Source: Pseudomonas sp. RIT-PI-r (lineage in GTDB: Bacteria; Pseudomonadota; Gammaproteobacteria; Pseudomonadales; Pseudomonadaceae). Taken from it: 64,000 bases of DNA. A program made the position numbers and the translations under genes. Shown here one piece after another: positions 9,674-17,088 of the stretch. The stretch covers positions 50,828-114,827 of the forward strand of contig NZ_LIGE01000038.1 of the NCBI RefSeq assembly GCF_001297015.1, given 5' to 3'. The notes beneath the pieces are model-generated. The model did not search any database, was not told the origin of the DNA, and saw only the letters and a list, made by a program, of their open reading frames with translations. Position 1 is the stretch's first letter, and each line of letters opens with the position of its first letter.

Positions 9674-9759
9674 GATCAAGAGATCGCAGCCTGCGGCAGC
9701 TCCTACAGTTGGAATGCATTCTCCCTGTAGGAGCTGCTGCAGGCTGCGATCTTTTGATC
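9674..9759. repeat. REP-type inverted repeat after ybhN
   Basis: Inverted arms GATCGCAGCCTGCGGCAGCT and AGCTGCTGCAGGCTGCGATC lie about 30 bases apart, flanked by further matching GATC-rich ends. This is a third repeat family in the window, found between the convergent ybhN and hydrolase genes, where it may protect or end both transcripts. Confidence 0.85.
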
Positions 9760-9760
9760 T

Positions 9761-10516
9761 TCAGGATTGGATAATGCTCAACCGCTCGCCCACGACCATC
9801 TCGGTAATCCAGTCCACCAGAATCGAGGTATACGCCTGCTGCGACACCGGCTCGCTCAGCGCATGATCGGCGCCGTCGATAATCCGGTGCGTCAGTGAAT
9901 GGGTCTGCTGGCATGCCGCGCGGTAACTCATGATCGCCGCGTGGGGCACGTAGTCATCGGTTTCCGACTCCACCAGCAACACATCCCCGGTGAACTGCGA
10001 ACACGCATGCAGCGCACGGTTGCTGTCGGCGCGCACCAGCGTGCTTCGATAATCACGCAAATCGGCCTTGTCCAGCTCACGTTTGGGCGTGTGCCATTGC
10101 TCATCGCGATACAGCGCTGGCACGCGCAACGCCAGCCAGCGCACCGGGCGCAATGACGTAAGGATCGATGCCAGGTAACCGCCATAACTGGTGCCGACCA
10201 CGGCGATTGCCGAGGTATCGAGCGCCGGATGCGCCAGCAAGCGGTCGTACGCCGCGAGCAGATCGCGCAAGTTGTCTTCGCGGGTGACGCGGGTCAGCGG
10301 AATTCCGGTGCCGCCGGTATGCCCGCGCAAGTCGAACGTCAGACATACACAACCGAGACCGGCGATACCTTTGGCCCGCTCCAGATCGCGCTCCTGGCTA
10401 CCGCCCCAACCGTGGACAAACAACACCCCCGGGACTTTCGATTTGGGACTGAGAAAGGTCCCGCTCATCTGTTCATCATCAATGTCGATTTGAATGCTTT
10501 CGCTTCTAGCCGTCAT
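9761..10516 (-). CDS. Alpha/beta hydrolase
   Basis: A 251-residue cytoplasmic hydrolase. The oxyanion region is VLFVHGWGGS (about residue 34), the nucleophile elbow is VVGTSYGGYLA, the acid is in ESETDDYVPHAA and the catalytic His in GADHALSEP, so the Ser-Asp-His triad is complete. No signal peptide is seen. It resembles dienelactone-hydrolase and acyl-peptidase-like serine hydrolases; the substrate is unknown. Its start overlaps the end of the DUF3182 gene by 11 bases, so the two are one transcription unit. Confidence 0.85.
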   Translation of the reverse strand: MTARSESIQIDIDDEQMSGTFLSPKSKVPGVLFVHGWGGSQERDLERAKGIAGLGCVCLTFDLRGHTGGTGIPLTRVTREDNLRDLLAAYDRLLAHPALDTSAIAVVGTSYGGYLASILTSLRPVRWLALRVPALYRDEQWHTPKRELDKADLRDYRSTLVRADSNRALHACSQFTGDVLLVESETDDYVPHAAIMSYRAACQQTHSLTHRIIDGADHALSEPVSQQAYTSILVDWITEMVVGERLSIIQS

Positions 10517-11615
10517 AGGATTTGACCGTTACGTATTTGAGGAGAAATTCACTGTTTTCGGCCGGGCCGCGATACACCTCGATGGCATTCGCCGGCAGCG
10601 GTTGATCAATGTAGGTTTCCACCGAAGACACGCGAATCGCGCGCATCCCCGGGTCGTTGACGAAGCTTTGCAGCGCGGCGACCTCAGCGCTGCTGGCGCC
10701 ACCCATGCGCCAGGATTGTTCGAGTACACCGCTGCGGGTTTTGCCGTTGTTGTCCAGCCCTTGGGCGATGTCGTAGTTGCGGCGCGAGGCATAGAAACGT
10801 GGGTAGGCTTCGTCGGCGGCACTGTCGAAAATCTGCGCCTGTTCGATGGCCAGGCGCACATCGTCCGGTAAATCCAGCGCCAGCAGATCGTCATAGCCAC
10901 CCTGCACCACCAGCAGGTTCGAGCCGCCATAAACCTCTTCATCGTGGGCGTCTTTGGTCAGGTATTGATCACCACAATAACTCAACACTTTGTCGCCGAT
11001 GAATGACTGGCCGACGCTGTGAGTGACCACGTCGCTCAAGTCCTGCTCCAGCACTACGCCCTCACTGAAGTATTTTTCAATGTCGGGACGGGCGAGGACT
11101 TCGTCGAAGGCGTCCAGACTCTTTATAACTTCCTGACCGCGACCGGCGCAGGCGTGAATCGGCTTCAGACGAATCGGCCCGCTGTACAACAAGTGCTCGG
11201 CAGCGGGCCGTGCATCTTCCAGAGCAAACACGCTGAGACCGTCGAGGACCACATTGCGCGTGCGTTCGCTGAACAGCGGCGACCAGCCTTGTGGCGCTGT
11301 GGCCAAATGGCTGCGCAGACCGTGGCTGATGGCTTTGGTGCAAATGAAGTCATGTTCGACAAAGCCGCCCCACAGATCCTCCGGGCCCTTGATGCCCAGC
11401 GCCTGGGCCTGGGCAGCGCCGACGATGGTTTGCGTGGGCAGCAGATACAGATCACGGCCGCGATGTTTTTCCGGGTCGTAACTGCCACCGAATTTCAACC
11501 CGAGAATCTGCGCCAGCCAGCGGGCCAGCGCCTTGTTGGTTTGCACTTCATGCTGCGGCGCGTCGGCACGCACCGAGTGGGCGACGACGATTTTTTTGCG
11601 GGGTGTCGGGGTCAT
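10506..11615 (-). CDS. DUF3182 family protein, probable ATP-grasp-like enzyme
   Basis: A 369-residue protein that I recognise as DUF3182. The ATG at 11615 is chosen because GGAAGGGGG lies just upstream; an upstream start at 11678 would add 21 residues that look like leader. Several segments look ATP-grasp-like: a lysine strand followed by a glycine loop (RLKPIHACAGRGQEVI, about residue 150), an acidic lid segment (GVVLEQDLSDVV), and a late SGVLEQSWRMGGAS block. This is inference; no activity is known to me for the family. It overlaps the hydrolase gene downstream, suggesting that one product acts on what the other makes or binds. Confidence 0.75.
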   Translation of the reverse strand: MTPTPRKKIVVAHSVRADAPQHEVQTNKALARWLAQILGLKFGGSYDPEKHRGRDLYLLPTQTIVGAAQAQALGIKGPEDLWGGFVEHDFICTKAISHGLRSHLATAPQGWSPLFSERTRNVVLDGLSVFALEDARPAAEHLLYSGPIRLKPIHACAGRGQEVIKSLDAFDEVLARPDIEKYFSEGVVLEQDLSDVVTHSVGQSFIGDKVLSYCGDQYLTKDAHDEEVYGGSNLLVVQGGYDDLLALDLPDDVRLAIEQAQIFDSAADEAYPRFYASRRNYDIAQGLDNNGKTRSGVLEQSWRMGGASSAEVAALQSFVNDPGMRAIRVSSVETYIDQPLPANAIEVYRGPAENSEFLLKYVTVKSYDG

Positions 11616-11806
11616 GCGTCCCCCTTCCATCGGTTCGATGACTGTAGCGGTGGAGGGTGCAGAGATCAGGCCAACCATCGCTGCGCAAAATTCTTTTTTG
11701 AATCATAAACTTGGCAGAATCGTGCTGGCACCGCGCCTGTTTCAATCTGCACGACCACCCACAAATCCCCGGCAAATTGCACGATCCCGAACCTTGTGCG
11801 GTCTCT

Positions 11807-11895
11807 TGTAGGAGTGAGCCTGCTCGCGATAGCGGTGGGTCAGTCACCTCACGGTTTTCTGACAGATTGCTATCGCGAGCAGGCTCACTCCTACA
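11807..11895. repeat. REP-type inverted repeat pair
   Basis: Same unit as at 3095-3160 (GTAGGAGTGAGCCTGCTCGCGAT facing its complement), with a spacer of about 43 bases. The right arm abuts the stop codon of the GlxA-type regulator at 11896, placing it between that gene's 3' end and the upstream region of the DUF3182 gene. Confidence 0.85.
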
Positions 11896-12897
11896 TTAGA
11901 TGTTCGTTGCCTTCGGAATTGGGCTTACGCCAAACCGCGCCCGATAATCACTCGGCGCCAGCCCGGTGATTTTCTTGAAGATCGCGCGAAACGCTCCGGG
12001 ATCCTGATACCCGACCGTCCAGGCAATGTGATCGATGGTGCCATTGGAGAACTCGAGCATTTCCCGCGCCTTGCCCACCCGCAAGTGCTGACAATACTCG
12101 GTCGGCTTCAACCCCGTCGCCGCGCGAAAACGGCGCAGGAATGTGCGCTCCTCCAGCCCCGCCCGCTCGGCCATTGTCGTCAGCGAAACATCCGTCGCGC
12201 CAGTGCTTTGCAGCCAATGTTGAACCTTGAGTATCGGCGCGTCACCATGGCTCAGAATCGGTGCGAAATTACTACCGCACTCGCTCGCGCTGTCGCTGTG
12301 CTCGATCACCAGAAATCGCGCAGTGGCGGTGGCGATGCTCGGCCCAAGCAGACGATCAACCAGACGCAAGCCCAATTCTGACCACGCCATCAATCCAGCG
12401 GTGGTGATCAGATCCCCGTCATCGACAATGGGCGTATCAGCCTTGAGTTTGATCTTCGGATAACGCTCGGCAAAAGCCTTGGCCGACGTCCAGTGCGTAG
12501 TGGCGCTACGGCCGTCGAGCAGACCGCTTTCAGCCAACAGCAGCGAGCCTACGCAAACCCCGCCCAGCGTCGCCCCGTTGGCATGCTGAGCGCGTAACCA
12601 TTGCATCAGGCTAGCCGGTGCCTGCGCCGCCGAGAACCCGCCGATCGATGGCGGAATCAGCACCGCCAGCAAAGCGCTGTCGTCACCCGCATGACTGTCG
12701 TAAGTGCGCGTTGGCGGCTGATCGCCCTCGACCTGCCAATGACTCATTCGCAACAATGGCAGTTGCGCAGCCTGATACTCGGCGGCAATCCGGTTGGCCA
12801 CCGCGAACAGATCGGTCAGGCCATGCACCGCCGCCATCTGCGCACCGGGGTAAATCAATATGCCCAGTTCAGCGACAGCGGCCCTTTCTACGCCCAT
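11896..12897 (-). CDS. GlxA-family AraC-type transcriptional regulator
   Basis: A 333-residue regulator with two domains. Residues 1-190 form a DJ-1/PfpI-like amidotransferase fold with the Cys elbow in GGVCVGSLLLAESGLLDG, a sensor domain in this family. Residues 220-325 are an AraC-type pair of helix-turn-helices (MAERAGLEERTFLRRFRAAT, then DHIAWTVGYQDPGAFRAIFKK). I chose ATG 12897 (AGGGG upstream); ATG 12933 is an alternative adding 12 residues. It is divergent from a cysteine hydrolase gene across about 100 bases, so it probably controls that gene, as is usual for GlxA-type regulators beside the enzyme they sense for. The inducer is unknown. Confidence 0.88.
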   Translation of the reverse strand: MGVERAAVAELGILIYPGAQMAAVHGLTDLFAVANRIAAEYQAAQLPLLRMSHWQVEGDQPPTRTYDSHAGDDSALLAVLIPPSIGGFSAAQAPASLMQWLRAQHANGATLGGVCVGSLLLAESGLLDGRSATTHWTSAKAFAERYPKIKLKADTPIVDDGDLITTAGLMAWSELGLRLVDRLLGPSIATATARFLVIEHSDSASECGSNFAPILSHGDAPILKVQHWLQSTGATDVSLTTMAERAGLEERTFLRRFRAATGLKPTEYCQHLRVGKAREMLEFSNGTIDHIAWTVGYQDPGAFRAIFKKITGLAPSDYRARFGVSPIPKATNI

Positions 12898-12998
12898 TGT
12901 CAGTTTTCCCCTGCTTATTGTCGGTGCGGCCAATCCTCGATTCGCTGGTCAGCGTCAATACTGAAGCCACTTCCAGCCAATCCATCGAGGACACACCC

Positions 12999-13553
12999 AT
13001 GGCCAAGCAAGCGCTCATCGTAGTCGATATCCAGAACGACTACTTCCCCCAAGGCAAGTGGCCGCTGGCCGGTGCTGATGCCGCCGCCGACAACGCCGCG
13101 CGGCTGATCGCAGCGTTTCGTGAGTCAGGCGATTCGGTGGTGCATATCCGCCACGAATTCACCTCCCCCGACGCACCGTTTTTCACCCCGGGTTCTGAAG
13201 GCGCCAAGCTGCATCCCAAAGTGCTCAACCGCGCCGATGAACCTGTCGTGCTCAAACACTTCGTCAATTCATTCCGCGAAACCGAACTACAAGCGATCCT
13301 CAACGAGAAAGGCATCAAGGAACTGGTGGTGGTCGGCAGCATGAGCCACATGTGCGTCGACGGTATCACGCGTGCAGCGGCGGATCTGGGCTACAGCGTT
13401 ACGGTGATTCACGACGCCTGCGCCAGCCGCGACCTGGAGTTCAACGGCCTCACCGTGCCGGCGGCGCATGTTCATGCAGCGTTCATGTCAGCCTTGGGTT
13501 TTGCCTATGCCAGCGTGGTGTCCACCGACGAATTCCTCGCGAAACCTCACTGA
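12999..13553 (+). CDS. Cysteine hydrolase (isochorismatase-like family)
   Basis: A 184-residue enzyme starting MAKQALIVVDIQNDYFP. The Asp-Lys-Cys triad of the family is visible: Asp in VVDIQNDY (about residue 9), Lys in VVLKHFVNSF (about 85), Cys in SMSHMCVDGITRAA (about 118). Enzymes of this group hydrolyse amides or vinyl ethers, for instance nicotinamide-like or N-carbamoyl compounds; the substrate cannot be read from the sequence. The ATG at 12999 follows GAGGA. The in-frame upstream stretch back to 12618 is antisense to the regulator and is not part of the gene. A terminator follows. Confidence 0.88.
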   Translation: MAKQALIVVDIQNDYFPQGKWPLAGADAAADNAARLIAAFRESGDSVVHIRHEFTSPDAPFFTPGSEGAKLHPKVLNRADEPVVLKHFVNSFRETELQAILNEKGIKELVVVGSMSHMCVDGITRAAADLGYSVTVIHDACASRDLEFNGLTVPAAHVHAAFMSALGFAYASVVSTDEFLAKPH

Positions 13554-13575
13554 GTCATACCTTGCAAACTATCCG

Positions 13576-13602
13576 GGCCCGCCTTCCAGCGGGCCTTTTT
13601 TC
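13576..13602 (+). terminator. Rho-independent terminator after cysteine hydrolase gene
   Basis: Stem GGCCCGC/GCGGGCC with a short TTCCA-type loop followed by six T residues, 23 bases after the stop codon. Confidence 0.88.
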
Positions 13603-13615
13603 GTCTGTCATAAAA

Positions 13616-13677
13616 ATCTCACGCGTGAGCCATTGATGGCACTTTGATTTGGTTGTAGTGTGGCTCACGCGTGAGAT
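13616..13677. promoter_or_regulatory. Nested palindromic operator candidate upstream of yjfI
   Basis: ATCTCACGCGTGAGCCA (13616-13632) is matched exactly by its inverted copy TGGCTCACGCGTGAGAT (13661-13677). Each arm contains the same perfect 12-base palindrome CTCACGCGTGAG (13618-13629 and 13664-13675), with centres 46 bases apart. The right arm ends 21 bases before the yjfI start. Two identical palindromes at this place look like a pair of operators for a dimeric repressor; no T-run follows, so it is not a simple terminator. The repressor is unknown. Confidence 0.7.
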
Positions 13678-13698
13678 GTTCATAACCGAGCCATTGCC

Positions 13699-14367
13699 AT
13701 GAAAAGCCGTTCCCCCACATCGAAATCAGAAAACCCGAAGGGAGAGCGCGCGAAACCGTCGGCGAAAAAACCGTCGAGCTTCTATATGAAGCAGATGCGC
13801 GCAGGCCTGGCCGCTGCCGGTTATGTGAAACACGAAACTTGGGTGCTTCCCGAAAACCGAAGCTTGCTCAAGCAAATGGAGCAACAGCTACGCCAACCGA
13901 TTCTGGCTGGCTCTTTCATGTCGGAGAATTACATGAGCGCAGGCAACAACTGGACCATTGATAGCCTCTTCAACGCCCTCAAGGCCCTGGACGAGGTAGC
14001 TTCGCAAGAGATCACGCTGTCGCTGATCCAGAGCTCCGAACCCAGCATCAAGCTGGAAATGAATGAATTCGGCGGTCTGCCGATTCACATCGCCCTGGCC
14101 GGCCAGCAGATCATCGTCGACACCGTGCTGGTGGACATCGACTCGATCTCGAACGTAGCGACTTTCAACGACGCCGTGTTGCGCAGCCGGGAAATGTTCC
14201 CGCTGTCCTCGATCGGTATCGAGTCGATGCCGAACGGGCAGACCGTTTACAACATGTTTGGCGCCCTCAGCGCCGACTCGAGCCTGACCAACGTCGTCAC
14301 CGAGGTGAAAACCCTGGTCGACAACGTGCAGCGCGCGAGTGAAGCCTTCGAACACTTCTTCAAGTAA
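13699..14367 (+). CDS. yjfI: DUF2170 protein YjfI with added N-terminal DNA-binding-like module
   Basis: A 222-residue protein. The C-terminal 145 residues match the DUF2170 family (NWTIDSLFNALKALDE onward, ending with a helix VKTLVDNVQRASEAFEHFF). The N-terminal 75 residues are extra compared with the E. coli protein, which I recall as about 133 residues. They begin with a basic disordered stretch, then MRAGLAAAGYVKHETWVLP followed by a helix. That layout resembles the short G-hydrophobic-xx-WV-P unit of MazE-like (DUF3018) antitoxins, so DNA binding is possible but unproven. It is the first gene of the yjfIJKLMC cluster and lies directly behind the twin palindrome at 13616-13677. Confidence 0.82.
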   Translation: MKSRSPTSKSENPKGERAKPSAKKPSSFYMKQMRAGLAAAGYVKHETWVLPENRSLLKQMEQQLRQPILAGSFMSENYMSAGNNWTIDSLFNALKALDEVASQEITLSLIQSSEPSIKLEMNEFGGLPIHIALAGQQIIVDTVLVDIDSISNVATFNDAVLRSREMFPLSSIGIESMPNGQTVYNMFGALSADSSLTNVVTEVKTLVDNVQRASEAFEHFFK

Positions 14368-14384
14368 TCAACAGGGAATATCCA

Positions 14385-15083
14385 ATGACTCAGTCCATCT
14401 GGAGCAAGTTGTTCACCGCACTGCGCGGCGGCGCCAATGAAGTCGGCGAAGCAATCGTCGACCAACAGGCCCTGCGCATCCTCGACCAGGAAATCCGCGA
14501 CGCCGATACCGCACTGTCGAACGCCCGCCGTGAACTGGTCACCATCATGGCCAAACACAAACTGGCCGCCGACCGCGTAAGCGAGTACGACGCCAAGATC
14601 AAGGATCTGGAAGCCAAAGCCGTCTCGGCGCTGAACGCCGGCCGTGAAGACCTCGCGCTGGAAGTGGCCGAAGCGATTTCGACCCTGACCAACGACCTCG
14701 ACGCCGAGAAAAAACAGAGCGACGAATTCGGCACCTACGCCGAAAACATGCGCAAAGACATCAGCAAGGCCGAGGCGCGGATCAAGAGCCTGCGCCAGCA
14801 AGTGGACATGGCCAAGGCCCGTGAAAGCGTGCAGAAAGCCCAGGTCAGCGCATCGATTGCCAGCGGCGGCGCCAATGGCAAACTGGAAACCGCCGTCGGC
14901 ACTCTGAATCGCCTGCAGGCCAAGCAGCAGCAACGCGCCGCCGAGCTGAGTGCAGCTGATGAACTGGCCGACGCCTCGACCGGCAACGACCTGGATCGCA
15001 AACTGCGCGACGCCGGCATCACGCCGAACGAAGGCAGCGCCAATGCGATTCTTGAGCGCCTGAAGCAAAAGTCCGCTCAGTAA
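14385..15083 (+). CDS. yjfJ: PspA/IM30 family membrane-stress protein (YjfJ)
   Basis: A 232-residue, almost entirely alpha-helical coiled-coil protein of the PspA/Vipp1 group, now seen as bacterial ESCRT-III relatives. It begins SIWSKLFTALRGGANEVGEAIVDQQALRILDQEIRDAD, the usual amphipathic N-terminal helix plus first coil. Heptad patterns run through about residue 150, and the end is LERLKQKSAQ. Family members bind and stabilise damaged inner membrane. The start lies 17 bases after yjfI and has AGGGA upstream. This is not pspA itself, because none of pspB, pspC or pspF is adjacent; gene order fits E. coli yjfJ. Confidence 0.88.
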   Translation: MTQSIWSKLFTALRGGANEVGEAIVDQQALRILDQEIRDADTALSNARRELVTIMAKHKLAADRVSEYDAKIKDLEAKAVSALNAGREDLALEVAEAISTLTNDLDAEKKQSDEFGTYAENMRKDISKAEARIKSLRQQVDMAKARESVQKAQVSASIASGGANGKLETAVGTLNRLQAKQQQRAAELSAADELADASTGNDLDRKLRDAGITPNEGSANAILERLKQKSAQ

Positions 15084-15100
15084 TCACTGCGGAAAACCCT

Positions 15101-15190
15101 TGTAGGAGTGAGCCTGCTCGCGATGAGGCCGGAACATTCAACCTCAGTGTTGTCTGAACCGGCGCAATCGCGAGCAGGCTCACTCCTACT
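15101..15190. repeat. REP-type inverted repeat pair inside the yjf cluster
   Basis: Third copy of the GTAGGAGTGAGCCTGCTCGCGAT unit with its inverted partner, separated by about 44 bases. It lies 18 bases after yjfJ and about 90 bases before yjfK. All genes around it point the same way, so the hairpin is inside an apparent operon and could reduce read-through or set different mRNA stabilities for yjfIJ and yjfKLMC. Confidence 0.85.
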
Positions 15191-15282
15191 TGTTTTGTGG
15201 CGTGTTGTTGATCGCGCAGCCCGGTACACTAGCCACGCTTTTTCGCCAACGAACACTTCCACCCGCTTCAAGGAACGTACCC

Positions 15283-15933
15283 ATGGGATGGTTTAAAGAC
15301 TTGCTGGGCACCAGCAACTGGCAGACCGCTGCGCCAACACCGACCGTTGCCAGTGGCCCACTCGGCATGGCGCAGGGCAAGGCCGTCAGGTTCGATACGA
15401 CGCTGGCGCTGTTGCTCGACGGTTCGACCACCGTGCGCGTGCCCTTTGATCAGGCGATCTGGAGCCATGGTTGGGTCGACCTCGGCCAGTCCAACAAACT
15501 GCACCGCTATTACATGAACGACGAGGATTTCTGGCTGCAGATCCACGTCACCGGCGACGACCAGATCGAATCGGTCACCCTGTTCAACTACCTCAGTTAC
15601 GTGACCGTCAACAGTGACGCCGAACTGCAGCGCCTGGCGGGTCCAAGCAGCCCGATCGGCCTTCCGGCTTACACCCACGACGGTGTCGGGTTCACCCGCG
15701 AATGGGGCACCGAGCAAGGTCAGACCGAACTCGTACCGATGACCGAGCAAGTGGTCAACCCGGACGAAAGCTACACCATCGAACACCACTCGATGCTTTA
15801 CGCCCGCGACACTGGCCTGACCGATCGCCGCGAATTGCTGCTGTTCTCCGTCGAACAGGACGAAGAAGGCACCGTCAGCTTGAGCACCTCTCTGGGTATC
15901 TCGCTGTACACGACTGATTTGAGCACCATTTAA
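15283..15933 (+). CDS. yjfK: DUF2491 family protein (YjfK)
   Basis: A 216-residue cytoplasmic protein starting MGWFKDLLGTSNWQTAAPTP; the ATG at 15283 has AAGGAA upstream, and the open frame back to 15190 lies within the repeat. The body is beta-rich with many acidic residues (DEDFWLQIHVTGDDQIESVTLFNY). I place it as DUF2491/YjfK from sequence feel and gene order. No enzymatic motif is evident. It is 14 bases from the next gene. Confidence 0.8.
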   Translation: MGWFKDLLGTSNWQTAAPTPTVASGPLGMAQGKAVRFDTTLALLLDGSTTVRVPFDQAIWSHGWVDLGQSNKLHRYYMNDEDFWLQIHVTGDDQIESVTLFNYLSYVTVNSDAELQRLAGPSSPIGLPAYTHDGVGFTREWGTEQGQTELVPMTEQVVNPDESYTIEHHSMLYARDTGLTDRRELLLFSVEQDEEGTVSLSTSLGISLYTTDLSTI

Positions 15934-15947
15934 AAAGGAAGTTTTTC

Positions 15948-16373
15948 ATGCTGGAAGTGCTGGCCGTTTCCCTGAACAAGACCGCACTGGTCGGTTTCGT
16001 CGTTTACCTGATCGGCGCCGTGCTGCTGTTCATGCTGTTTCAATTCGTCTACACACGCATCACCCCGCACAAGGAATTCGAGCTGATCCGTTCCGGCAAC
16101 AGCGCCGCGGCGATTGCGCTGTCCGGCGCGATCATCGGTTTTGCGATTCCGGCCAGTAACGTGATCGCCTTCTCGGTCAATGTCGTCGACTTCGTGCTTT
16201 GGGCGGTGATTGCGGCCGTTGTACAACTGCTGGCATTTCTCGCCACAGGCTTGGTCCTCAAAGGCACGTCCCAGCGCATCGCCAACGGTGAAGTGGCTTC
16301 CGGCATTTATGTCGCTGCGGTGGCGATCAGCGTCGGCATGCTCAATGCCGCCTGCATGACACCGTCCAACTGA
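15948..16373 (+). CDS. yjfL: DUF350 membrane protein (YjfL)
   Basis: A 141-residue protein with four hydrophobic helices (about residues 10-30, 50-70, 78-103, 118-138), arranged as the paired two-helix DUF350 unit: ELIRSGNSAAAIALSGAIIGFAIP in the first half and RIANGEVASGIYVAAVAISVG in the second. The function is unknown; co-occurrence with PspA-like proteins suggests a membrane anchor or small channel. A clear AAGGAAG ribosome site precedes it. Confidence 0.87.
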   Translation: MLEVLAVSLNKTALVGFVVYLIGAVLLFMLFQFVYTRITPHKEFELIRSGNSAAAIALSGAIIGFAIPASNVIAFSVNVVDFVLWAVIAAVVQLLAFLATGLVLKGTSQRIANGEVASGIYVAAVAISVGMLNAACMTPSN

Positions 16374-16390
16374 CCGGCAGGAAGCCCTCG

Positions 16391-17086
16391 ATGAAACGCA
16401 GTAAATACGTTCAGTTGTCCCTCGCCGCCTCGGTGGCCCTGGCCATCTCCGGCGAAGCGGTAGCAGTCGATCAGCCACGCAGCTTCCAGAGTGTCGAGCA
16501 GTGTGTCGATGCCGAAGTCGCCGCCGATGTCTGCTCGAACGCCTACGTCGCCGCCCTGACCGAGCACCGTCGTATCGCCCCGGCGTACGATGACAAGGCC
16601 GAGTGCGACGCAGACTTTGCCGCCGACTGGTGCCAGAAAAATTCGTCCGGCAAATTCGTGCCGAAACTGGGTGGCTTCAAAATCAGCCAGAACGCTGAAG
16701 CGCCGCAGAATCTCGATGCGATTGCCGATGCGCAGATGCCCGCCGGTGACGTCAACGCCGCACAAGCCGCACAGGCCACGACTCATTCTTCCGCTAGCTC
16801 GACCAGCGGCCTGCTCACGGGATGGCTGATCGGCAACGCGATGAGTAACAACTCCAATCGCACGGTTTATCGTGATCGCGACACACGCCAGACCTACAAC
16901 ACCTCGACGCAGTACCGCAAAGTCGAATCTGCTCCGGTCACACGCAGCCAGCCTGACTATGAGAGCAGCAAGAGCAAACCGGTGAACGTCGCCTCCTCGA
17001 CTTCCCGTGGCGGTTTCGGCAGCCAGTCCAGTGCCCGCAGCGGGTGGGGTGGCTGGGGCAGCAGTTCCGGCCGTTCGAGCAGCTGA
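16391..17086 (+). CDS. yjfM: DUF1190 family exported protein (YjfM)
   Basis: A 231-residue protein with a signal peptide (MKRSKYVQLSLAASVALAISGEAVA, cleavage likely after AVA at about residue 25). The mature N-terminal half has two pairs of cysteines (EQCVDAEVAADVC and ECDADFAADWC) that may form disulfides. The middle contains a short helix GLLTGWLIGNAMSNN, and the end is rich in Gly, Ser and Trp (GGFGSQSSARSGWGGWGSSS). DUF1190 has no known activity. It ends two bases before the ATP-grasp gene. Confidence 0.83.
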   Translation: MKRSKYVQLSLAASVALAISGEAVAVDQPRSFQSVEQCVDAEVAADVCSNAYVAALTEHRRIAPAYDDKAECDADFAADWCQKNSSGKFVPKLGGFKISQNAEAPQNLDAIADAQMPAGDVNAAQAAQATTHSSASSTSGLLTGWLIGNAMSNNSNRTVYRDRDTRQTYNTSTQYRKVESAPVTRSQPDYESSKSKPVNVASSTSRGGFGSQSSARSGWGGWGSSSGRSSS

Positions 17087-17088
17087 TC

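Noticed and set aside
12618..12998. N-terminal extension of the cysteine hydrolase by about 127 residues
   Set aside because: The stretch is antisense to the GlxA-type regulator, is unlike the family, and a good start with GAGGA is at 12999.
13633..13655. Possible sigma-54 promoter (TGGCAC followed by T-rich sequence) between the palindromes upstream of yjfI
   Set aside because: The -12 GC element is missing at the required spacing, so it does not meet the sigma-54 consensus.
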